Notes under the pieces: generated by a model
Seen by the model: the letters and a program-made list of their open reading frames with translations, nothing else
Told to the model about the DNA's origin: nothing
Databases searched by the model: none
From: an uncultured Bacteroidales bacterium
GTDB taxonomy: Bacteria; Bacteroidota; Bacteroidia; Bacteroidales; UBA3663
Reading direction: 5' to 3'
Length of the DNA: 17,608 bases
Assembly (NCBI GenBank): GCA_937899265.1
Contig: CALBPV010000037.1
Span: 1-17,608 of the forward strand
Shown: piece after piece, positions 8,426 through 13,990 of the stretch
How the letters are laid out: each line of letters opens with the position of its first letter
Position numbering within the stretch: position 1 is the first letter of the stretch
Translations under genes and position numbers: made by a program

Positions 8426-9474
8426 TTCGGACACTGCAAGGTCTCCGTTTCGTCTTTATGCTGCTGATAGTGTTGTCACACATTATCGGCAGCAGTTTCG
8501 ATTTCGGAGGCGAATGCGGTGTCGCTTTTTTCTTCATGCTGAGCGGCTTTGTGCTCTCGTTGGCTCATGGCGGCAAGGTGCAGGCCGGAACTTTCTCCAC
8601 CTTGAGATTCATGGGCCGACAGCTCTTGAAGTTCTACCCGCTCCATCTGCTCACGCTGGTCGCATTTGTGTGGCTGGATGCCCGAATGGGGCGATTCTAC
8701 GACTGGCAGCACCTGTTGCCGAACATTTTGCTGCTCCAAAGTTGGATTCCTTCCGAAGAGTACTTTTTTGTAGCCAACGGGGCATCGTGGTTTCTCTGCG
8801 ACATCCTCTTCTGCTATTCTGTCTTCGCGCTTTCTTTCCGATGGCTCAACCGGCTGCCGCCCAAACGGTTGGCCACAGCGGGAGGGGGCGTGGCTGTTCT
8901 GTATTTCTCCCTTGCCTTCGACATCCCCGCCGAATCGGTGAACAGCGTCCTCTATGCGGCTCCCTGGTTGCGAATCATTGATTTCTCTCTCGGCATACTC
9001 GTCTGCCGCCTCTTTCGCTCGGAAAGCCGGAGCCGGCTCAGCCAGCGCATCCGACAGACCGACATACGCCCTTGGGAGGTTCTCGCCGTCGTTTGGCCGG
9101 TCGTTTCGTTCTTTGCCTACGGAGCCCTGTCCCCCCGCCTTCGTTGTGCAGCCCTCTTTTGGGTGGTCTTACCGCCGCTGTTGCTGTTCTTTGCAGAGGC
9201 CGACGGAAGCCGCGGTTATCTGGTGCGCCTGCTCAGCTCTCCCCTTCTCCAATGGCTGGGCGGCATCAGTTTGGAAATCTACCTGCTCCACATGCTTGTG
9301 CTTCGTGAGACGCACACCCTGCTGCGATATGCCTCGCTTGACACCCCCTGGCTGGCGGGAACCGTCACGCTCCTGGCCTGCATTCCCGTGGCTTGGCTTG
9401 TGAAACGGTGGGTGACGGACCGAATCTTCAAGGTCGTTTCACGGTCTAAAGTCGTTTCACGGTCTAAAGTCTAA
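8422..9474 (+). CDS. Acyltransferase-3 family membrane protein with repeat-derived C-terminus
   Basis: A 350-residue polytopic membrane protein of about ten segments. The N-terminus MIRTLQGLRFVFMLLIVLSH has the acyltransferase-3 LR...H pattern with H20. ECGVAFFFMLSGFVLS follows at 31-46, and WLGGISLEIYLLHMLVL lies near the C-terminus, also typical. Such proteins O-acetylate or O-succinylate surface glycans; the substrate here is unknown. The last 13 codons (VVSRSKVVSRSKV) lie inside repeat block A, where an 18-bp unit occurs twice in tandem. The native protein probably ended near DRIFK, and the repeat supplied a new tail and stop. It overlaps purT by 4 bp. Confidence 0.87.
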   Translation: MIRTLQGLRFVFMLLIVLSHIIGSSFDFGGECGVAFFFMLSGFVLSLAHGGKVQAGTFSTLRFMGRQLLKFYPLHLLTLVAFVWLDARMGRFYDWQHLLPNILLLQSWIPSEEYFFVANGASWFLCDILFCYSVFALSFRWLNRLPPKRLATAGGGVAVLYFSLAFDIPAESVNSVLYAAPWLRIIDFSLGILVCRLFRSESRSRLSQRIRQTDIRPWEVLAVVWPVVSFFAYGALSPRLRCAALFWVVLPPLLLFFAEADGSRGYLVRLLSSPLLQWLGGISLEIYLLHMLVLRETHTLLRYASLDTPWLAGTVTLLACIPVAWLVKRWVTDRIFKVVSRSKVVSRSKV

Positions 9475-9580
9475 AGTCTAAAGTCTAAGGTCGGTTTCTC
9501 CTACTCCCTTCCCTTTAGGGAGGGGCTGGGGGTAGGCTGACCCTTTGACCTTTGACCTTTGACCTTTGACCTTTGACCTT
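9429..9580. repeat. Composite heptamer/REP-like repeat, block A
   Basis: Read on the + strand, the parts in order are as follows. The 18-bp unit GTCGTTTCACGGTCTAAA occurs twice in tandem, then GTCTAAA/GTCTAAG heptamers reach about 9492. A REP-like palindrome follows at 9500-9536. Five tandem CCTTTGA heptamers occupy 9542-9576. The left end overlaps the last 13 codons of the acyltransferase gene. The right end stops about 100 bp before the rprX promoter. The block sits between genes transcribed in the same direction. Confidence 0.92.
9500..9536. repeat. REP-like imperfect palindrome (block A)
   Basis: The outer arms CCTACTCCC and GGGGGTAGG pair with one G-T wobble. Inside, CCCTTCCCT pairs with AGGGAGGGG. 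The outer and inner arms share bases, so the folds are partly alternative. Near-identical copies occur at 12314-12351 and 17017-17052, diverged copies at 13650-13686 and about 13715-13746, and a left-truncated copy at about 13931-13968. There is no following T-run, so it is not a standard terminator. Confidence 0.8.
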
Positions 9581-9638
9581 ATTTCTTCACTCAACTTCGG
9601 TTTCATGGCCTTTGAGTGACAAATCGAATGCTTGTTTT

Positions 9639-9729
9639 GTTAATTAAACTTAACAATTTTAACTTTTCCGCTTTAACATTTGGTCATGTTATTTTTTTAA
9701 GTTAATTTTGCACCGTTAAGTTAATTAAC
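9639..9729. promoter_or_regulatory. AT-rich inverted and direct repeats around the rprX promoter, possible operator
   Basis: GTTAATTAAACTTAAC at 9639-9654 is an inverted repeat with GTTAA/TTAAC arms. TTAAGTTAATT occurs at 9697-9707 across the -7 element and again at about 9717-9727. The second copy merges into the perfect palindrome GTTAATTAAC at 9720-9729. Such repeats flanking a regulator's own promoter suggest autoregulation, but AT-rich promoter DNA can produce them by chance. Confidence 0.35.
9679..9710 (+). promoter_or_regulatory. Bacteroidetes-type promoter for rprX
   Basis: TTTG at 9679-9682, exactly 20 nt, then TAATTTTG at 9703-9710. The predicted transcription start is near 9714, giving a leader of about 42 nt before the ATG at 9756. 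This is a full match to the Bacteroidetes consensus and lies in clearly AT-rich DNA, unlike the flanking coding regions. Confidence 0.78.
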
Positions 9730-9755
9730 CAAACAGAATTCAAGCAATTCACAGA

Positions 9756-11327
9756 ATGAAAAAACAGACCATTTGGTTCGTGGCAATTGTGCTCCTGGTA
9801 GCCTTTTTGGGCTTCCTGGGCATTCAGCTTTTCTACATCGAGGAGATGTTGAAAATGCGGCGTGAACAGTTTGACGAGAACGTCAAAACGGCTCTTTTCC
9901 GCGTCTCGCGACAGCTGGAACGCAACGAGACCAAACACTATCTGGACGAATACTACGATGACAATCAGCGGCAGCTGCTCGAACAGCTCAGCGACGAGAA
10001 TACACGCTCTTCCAATCCGCACGACAATATGATAACCGTCAAGGCTTCCGACGGAACGGTCTCCACTTTCGAGTACAAAGGCAGCGTGTCCGACAGCATA
10101 ACGCCCCACTCCTTCTCCCTCTCCCCAAAACACGGCAACAACTCCATCGAAAACCGACAGCGGGCCATGCAGGAGATGCTCATGGGACAGTATGTCTATC
10201 AGAAGGAAGTGTTGGACGATGTCGTGTTCCGCATCCTCACCAAGACTTCCGACAAGCCCATCTTGCAGCGTGTCGAGGTACATCAGCTGGATACCATGCT
10301 CCAGGGCGAACTACAGCATGCGGGACTCCCGCTCCGCTATGAGTTTGCCATCATCAACAGCGACGGAACAAACGTATGGCGCACCGCAGGCTACAATACC
10401 AAGGATGCGGAGACTGCCGGATCCTACATGCAGATGCTCTTCCCCAACAACCTTCCCAAGCGCATCTCATACGTGGAGCTCTTTTTCCCGTCGCGGAACA
10501 GCTATCTTGTCAACACTAGCATGCCATACATGATTCCGACGATGATTTTCTCGTTTATCATGCTGGTGCTCTTCATCTTCATCATTGTGACCGTCTTCCG
10601 ACAGAAGAAACTCAACGACATGAAGAATGATTTCATCAACAATATGACCCACGAATTCAAGACCCCCATCGCCACCATTTCGCTGGCGGCCCAGATGTTG
10701 GGAGACTCTTCGGTGAGCAAGAATCCCGACTCTTTGGCCCACCTCACAGGTGTGATTGGCGACGAGACAAAACGTCTCCGTCTGCAAGTCGAGAAGGTGC
10801 TCCAGATGTCCATGTTCGACCACCAGAAGACCAACCTGAAACTCAAAGAGGTGTCGGTCAACGAAATTATCGACAACGTGGTCAACACCTTCATGCTCAA
10901 GGTGGAGAAAGCCGGCGGAACCATCGATGACCACCTTCAGGCCTTGGACGACATCTGCATGGTCGATGAGATGCACTTCACAAACGTCATTTTCAACCTG
11001 CTCGACAATGCCTACAAATATGCCGCCGAAGACCGTCCCCTCAAGCTCGATGTCTATACCAAAAACCTCCCCAACCGGCAGATGGAAATCCGGGTGCAAG
11101 ACAACGGAATCGGCATCGCTAAGGAAAGCCTCAAGAAGATATTCGACAAGTTCTACCGCGTGCCCACAGGAAACCTCCACAACGTCAAAGGTTTCGGGCT
11201 CGGACTGAGTTATGTCAACAAAATCTTAAACGACCACAACGGAACCATTCGGGCCGAGAGTGAGTTGGGCAAGGGAACAACCTTCATCATCACCCTGCCC
11301 CTCATGCCTCAACGGTCTAAGGTCTAA
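9756..11327 (+). CDS. rprX: Membrane sensor histidine kinase, RprX-like
   Basis: A 523-residue two-component sensor. The first membrane segment is about 7-27, a periplasmic sensing region about 28-257, and the second membrane segment about 258-281. HisKA is centred on HEFKTP with phospho-accepting H299. The HATPase domain has N-box NLLDNAYKY at 414-422, G1 DNGIGI at 449-454, F-box FDKFY at 463-467 and G2 GFGLGL at 479-484. All catalytic boxes are intact. Architecture and the response regulator downstream match RprX/RprY, named in Bacteroides fragilis; the signal is not established. The final codons, encoding MPQRSKV, lie in repeat block B, so the native C-terminus has probably been replaced just after the last strand (FIITLPL). 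Its own promoter is at 9679-9710. Confidence 0.88.
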   Translation: MKKQTIWFVAIVLLVAFLGFLGIQLFYIEEMLKMRREQFDENVKTALFRVSRQLERNETKHYLDEYYDDNQRQLLEQLSDENTRSSNPHDNMITVKASDGTVSTFEYKGSVSDSITPHSFSLSPKHGNNSIENRQRAMQEMLMGQYVYQKEVLDDVVFRILTKTSDKPILQRVEVHQLDTMLQGELQHAGLPLRYEFAIINSDGTNVWRTAGYNTKDAETAGSYMQMLFPNNLPKRISYVELFFPSRNSYLVNTSMPYMIPTMIFSFIMLVLFIFIIVTVFRQKKLNDMKNDFINNMTHEFKTPIATISLAAQMLGDSSVSKNPDSLAHLTGVIGDETKRLRLQVEKVLQMSMFDHQKTNLKLKEVSVNEIIDNVVNTFMLKVEKAGGTIDDHLQALDDICMVDEMHFTNVIFNLLDNAYKYAAEDRPLKLDVYTKNLPNRQMEIRVQDNGIGIAKESLKKIFDKFYRVPTGNLHNVKGFGLGLSYVNKILNDHNGTIRAESELGKGTTFIITLPLMPQRSKV

Positions 11328-11490
11328 AGTCTAAAGTCTAAGGTCTAAGGTCGTCCCCCCCCCGATTTCGTCCCCGTCAATAATAAATGAAAAAACTCTT
11401 GTTTTTTTTGAATTTCTTGGAACTTGAAACTTGGAACTTGAAACTTTGTCCTTTGACCGTCCTTCAGGACATCGTCCCCGTCAATAATAA
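11298..11490. repeat. Composite heptamer repeat, block B, between rprX and rprY
   Basis: It begins inside rprX with CCCCTCATGCCT (11298-11309), then GTCTAAR heptamers to about 11351 and a C9 run at 11355-11363. A 19-bp sequence, TCGTCCCCGTCAATAATAA, occurs at 11368-11386 and again at 11472-11490. Between the copies lie GGAACTT/GAAACTT heptamers (about 11418-11446), one CCTTTGA unit, and GTCCTTCAGGAC, a small hairpin. The REP-like palindrome is absent here. The block occupies nearly the whole 190-bp spacer between sensor and regulator. Confidence 0.9.
11368..11490. repeat. 19-bp perfect direct repeats, 104 bp apart
   Basis: TCGTCCCCGTCAATAATAA at 11368-11386 is repeated exactly at 11472-11490. 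The 85 bp between them contain heptamers and a hairpin. A related CCCCATTAATAATAA stands at 13971-13985 beside block E, so the motif may belong to the repeat family rather than being a target-site duplication. Confidence 0.85.
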
Positions 11491-11517
11491 CAATCCTATA
11501 AAAATATTTCAATCATT

Positions 11518-12258
11518 ATGGCAACAAACAACACCAACCAGCAGAATCCCGCAGAAAGCCTGCGCATCCTGCTCTGTGAAGACGACGAAAACCTCGGCAT
11601 GCTGCTGCGCGAGTACGTGCAGGCCAAGGGATTCACCTGTGACCTCTATGTCGATGGCGATGCCGGCTACAAGGCTTACCTCAAAGGCCGCTACGACTTC
11701 TGTATTCTCGATGTCATGATGCCCAAGAAAGACGGCTTCACCATGGCTCAGGAAATTCGCGCCGTCAATCAGGACATCCCCATTATTTTCCTGACCGCCA
11801 AATCGCTCAAGGAAGACATCCTTGAGGGATTCAAGATAGGCGGCGACGACTATATCACCAAACCCTTCTCCATGGAGGAGCTTCTGTTCAGAATCGAAGC
11901 CATCATGCGCCGAGTCAACGGCAAGAAGGGCAAGGACGTCATTGCCTACAAGTTGGGAAATTTCATCTTCGAAGTGCCCAAACAGGTGCTCACCATCAAC
12001 GGCAAATCCACCAAGCTCACCACAAAGGAGTGCGACCTGCTGTCCCTGCTATGCGCCCACGCCAACGAAGTGCTCGAACGCAACTTCGCGCTCAAGACCA
12101 TCTGGATTGACGACAACTACTTCAACGCCCGTTCCATGGATGTCTATATCACCAAACTGCGCAAGCACCTCAAGGACGATCCCGCCATCGAGATAATCAA
12201 CATCCACGGTAAAGGTTACAAGCTCATTGCATCCGACCTCGAAGCCGTGACCAAATAA
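11518..12258 (+). CDS. rprY: OmpR-family response regulator, RprY-like
   Basis: A 246-residue DNA-binding response regulator. The receiver domain (about 14-128) has the acidic pair E21/D22/D23, phospho-acceptor D65 in CILDVMMPKKDG, T93 in FLTAKS and K115 in YITKPF. A winged-helix domain (about 145-238) shows LTTKECDLLSLLCAH and SMDVYITKLRKHLKDD ending in IHGKGYKLI, typical of OmpR/PhoB effectors. It is the partner of the upstream sensor; both are on the + strand, separated by repeat block B. No promoter consensus is visible in the spacer, so expression depends on readthrough across the repeats or on an unrecognised start. Repeat block C begins on the base after its stop codon. Confidence 0.93.
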   Translation: MATNNTNQQNPAESLRILLCEDDENLGMLLREYVQAKGFTCDLYVDGDAGYKAYLKGRYDFCILDVMMPKKDGFTMAQEIRAVNQDIPIIFLTAKSLKEDILEGFKIGGDDYITKPFSMEELLFRIEAIMRRVNGKKGKDVIAYKLGNFIFEVPKQVLTINGKSTKLTTKECDLLSLLCAHANEVLERNFALKTIWIDDNYFNARSMDVYITKLRKHLKDDPAIEIINIHGKGYKLIASDLEAVTK

Positions 12259-12425
12259 CCCCTCATGCCTGAACGGTCTAAGGTCTAAAGTCTAAGGTCT
12301 AAGGTCGGTTTCTCCTACTCCCTTCCCTTCAGGGAGGGGCTGGGGGGTAGGCTGTCCCTTTGACCTTTGACCGGCTTTCTTTGACCTTTGACCTTTGACC
12401 TTTGACCTTTGACTTTTGACTTTTG
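12259..12425. repeat. Composite heptamer/REP-like repeat, block C, entire leader of nspC
   Basis: It starts immediately after the rprY TAA with CCCCTCATGCCT (12259-12270), also found in blocks B and F. GTCTAAA/GTCTAAG heptamers run to about 12306, the REP-like palindrome to 12351, then CCTTTGA and CTTTTGA heptamers, once interrupted by GGCTTTCT, reach 12425. The last heptamer abuts the nspC ATG. All 167 bp between the two genes are repeat; no promoter or independent leader is visible. Confidence 0.93.
12314..12351. repeat. REP-like imperfect palindrome (block C)
   Basis: Same palindrome as in block A, with loop TTCA in place of TTTA and one extra G in the right arm. Outer arms CCTAC and GTAGG are complementary. 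Confidence 0.8.
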
Positions 12426-13613
12426 ATGGTCGATTCCTACATTCAACCCCAAGACTACAGCCGCTTCCCGTCGCCATGTTACGTCATCGAAGAGCGGCTG
12501 CTGCGTCGCAATCTCGAGCTCATCTCCCGAGTCGCTCGCGAAGCCGATGTCGAGATTATCCTCGCATTCAAGGCATTTGCGTTGTGGAAGACGTTCCCCC
12601 TCTTCCGCCAGTATATCCACGCCACCACCGCCTCCTCGCCGTCCGAGGCGCTGCTCTCTCTCAACGAGTTCGGTGCCCGGGCACACACCTTCTCTCCCGC
12701 CTACGAGGAGAAAGACTGGGAGACACTCCTCGCCTGTTCGTCGCACGTGACATTCAACAGCCTCTCCCAAGCCGCCAAATTCCTGCCGACAACAGCCCGC
12801 TGGAACCGCCAGAACCCCGCACGGCAGGTGTCGTGCGGTCTCAGGGTCAATCCCGAGTACAGCGAGATTCAGACCGACCTCTACAATCCCTGTGCTCCCG
12901 GTTCGCGATTCGGGGTGTTGGCCGAAAACATGCCCCGAGCGCTTCCCCTCGGCATTGAGGGGTTCCACTGCCACAACCACTGCGAGTCCACCGCCCAAGC
13001 GCTCGCCCGTTCGCTGGAACATCTGGAAGACAAATTCGGCAAATGGTTCCCCTCCCTTAAGTGGCTCAACCTCGGCGGCGGACACCTCATGACGCGCAAG
13101 GACTATAACGTACCCCTCCTCATCCAGACCCTTCGGGGTCTCCGTCAGCGCTGGCCCACGCTCCACGTCATCCTCGAACCCGGCTCCGCCTTTGCCTGGC
13201 AAACCGGACCACTGATTTCCCAGGTCGTCGATGTCGTCGAGAATCACGGCATACGGACCGCAATTCTCAACGTCTCTTTTGCCTGCCATGCGCCCGACAC
13301 GCTCGAAATGCCATACTGGCCCGAAGTGCGCGGTGCCCGTTGGACACAACAGCCCCAAGCCCAAACCCCGCATCTCTACCGGCTCGGCGGAAACTCGTGT
13401 CTCTCCGGCGACTTTCTCGGCTCGTGGCAATTCGACCATGAGCTCCGTGAAGGCGACTACGTCGTGCTCGAAGACATGATACACTACACAACCGTCAAGA
13501 CAACCCTCTTCAACGGTATCTCCCACCCCTCCATCGCCATCCACCACGAGGACGGCAGCGTCGAAGTCTTGCGCGAGTTCTCCTACGATGACTACCGTTC
13601 GAGAATGGACTGA
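12426..13613 (+). CDS. nspC: Carboxynorspermidine/carboxyspermidine decarboxylase
   Basis: A PLP-dependent fold-III decarboxylase that forms spermidine or norspermidine from the carboxylated precursor, the last step of the aspartate-semialdehyde polyamine route. 395 residues. The start FPSPCYVIEERLLRRNLELI (14-33) is typical. PLP lysine K49 lies in ILAFKAFA; others are HNHCE at 183-187, LNLGGGH at 214-220, EPGSAF at 251-256, and C325 in CLSGDF as the likely catalytic cysteine, with HYTTVKTTLFNG at 353-364. All key residues are present. The ATG at 12426 is used; an in-frame TTG at 12423 lies inside the repeat. The leader is entirely repeat block C. The partner dehydrogenase is not in this window. 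Confidence 0.94.
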   Translation: MVDSYIQPQDYSRFPSPCYVIEERLLRRNLELISRVAREADVEIILAFKAFALWKTFPLFRQYIHATTASSPSEALLSLNEFGARAHTFSPAYEEKDWETLLACSSHVTFNSLSQAAKFLPTTARWNRQNPARQVSCGLRVNPEYSEIQTDLYNPCAPGSRFGVLAENMPRALPLGIEGFHCHNHCESTAQALARSLEHLEDKFGKWFPSLKWLNLGGGHLMTRKDYNVPLLIQTLRGLRQRWPTLHVILEPGSAFAWQTGPLISQVVDVVENHGIRTAILNVSFACHAPDTLEMPYWPEVRGARWTQQPQAQTPHLYRLGGNSCLSGDFLGSWQFDHELREGDYVVLEDMIHYTTVKTTLFNGISHPSIAIHHEDGSVEVLREFSYDDYRSRMD

Positions 13614-13620
13614 AATAATT

Positions 13621-13649
13621 GACAGCTCCCCCGTTGTAGGGGAGCTGTC
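13621..13649. repeat. Perfect 11-bp stem hairpin after nspC
   Basis: GACAGCTCCCC at 13621-13631 is the exact reverse complement of GGGGAGCTGTC at 13639-13649, with a 7-nt loop. It begins 7 bp after the nspC stop. No T-run follows on the + strand, so an intrinsic terminator is possible but atypical. It directly abuts the repeats of block D and may belong to the same family. Confidence 0.7.
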
Positions 13650-13767
13650 CCTACTCCCTTCCCTTCAGGGGAGGGCTGGGGAGAGGCTGACCTTTGACCT
13701 TTGACCCCATCCCCCCCTTCCCTTCAGGGGAGGGCTGGGGAGAGGCTGAACCTTTGACCTTTGACCT
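13650..13767. repeat. Tandem REP-like/heptamer repeat, block D
   Basis: Two tandem copies of a diverged palindrome (TTCCCTTCAGGGGAGGG, then CTGGGGAGAGGCTG), each followed by two CCTTTGA heptamers: the first at 13650-13706, the second at about 13710-13767. A C7 run lies between them. The right arm differs from blocks A, C and F (GGGGAGAGGC in place of GGGGGTAGGC), so this is a separate subfamily. GTCTAAR heptamers are absent. Confidence 0.9.
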
Positions 13768-13808
13768 ATAGCCCCGAGGTGTTTTTTTTGTTCAAAAAGG
13801 TGGAAAAA

Positions 13809-13839
13809 CGGACGATTTTACCACCCCGGACGATTTTAC
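13809..13839. promoter_or_regulatory. 13-bp direct repeats upstream of the CE12 promoter, candidate activator site
   Basis: CGGACGATTTTAC at 13809-13821 is repeated exactly at 13827-13839 with an 18-bp period. A weaker relative, ACGGATTTAC, lies at 13854-13863. They end about 47 bp upstream of the -7 element, where an activator would be expected. The surrounding 13768-13886 has no gene and is otherwise AT-rich leader DNA. Confidence 0.5.
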
Positions 13840-13886
13840 TCCGCATAAAAAGAACGGATTTACCCGAAAAGGGAAAATAAACGCCT

Positions 13887-13894
13887 TATCTTTG
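13887..13894 (+). promoter_or_regulatory. Bacteroidetes -7 element for the CE12 esterase gene
   Basis: TATCTTTG at 13887-13894, followed by CACC as at rprX. No TTTG stands at the expected -33 position; the nearest is TTTA at 13858-13861 with a longer spacer. A weak -33 plus the upstream direct repeats suits an activator-dependent promoter. Initiation near 13898 would put repeat block E inside a leader of about 93 nt. Confidence 0.65.
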
Positions 13895-13907
13895 CACCGC
13901 ATAAACG

Positions 13908-13985
13908 CCTTTGACCTTTGACCTTTGACCGACCTTTAGGGAGGGGCTGGGGAGGGGCTGGGGGTAGGCTCCCCATTAATAATAA
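13908..13985. repeat. Heptamer/REP-like repeat, block E, in the CE12 leader
   Basis: Three CCTTTGA heptamers (13908-13928), then GACCGACCTTTAGGGAGGGG with the right part of the palindrome partly duplicated (GGGGCTGGGGAGGGGCTGGGGG), and TAGGCT. It ends with CCCCATTAATAATAA at 13971-13985, resembling the 19-bp repeat of block B. It lies between the -7 element and the ATG. The left arm of the palindrome is missing. Confidence 0.88.
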
Positions 13986-13990
13986 ACGCA

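Noticed and set aside
9429..9580. Heptamer arrays as a CRISPR array
   Set aside because: Units are 7 bp, directly adjacent and without unique spacers; no cas genes are in the window.
11387..11719. ORF starting MKKLLFFLNFLELETWN
   Set aside because: It starts inside the heptamer repeat of block B and continues as an out-of-frame reading of rprY; no protein-like domain.
12315..13547. Minus-strand ORF of 410 codons ending in KSKVKGQR-type repeats
   Set aside because: It is the antisense of nspC; the repetitive tail is only the stop-free reading of the complement of the CCTTTGA array.
13621..13649. Hairpin after nspC as a firm intrinsic terminator
   Set aside because: The stem is perfect, but no T-run follows on the + strand; it is listed as a hairpin only.
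13901..13989. ATAAACGC on both sides of block E as a target-site duplication
   Set aside because: A third copy lies at 13877-13884, outside the block, so the octamer is not diagnostic of insertion.
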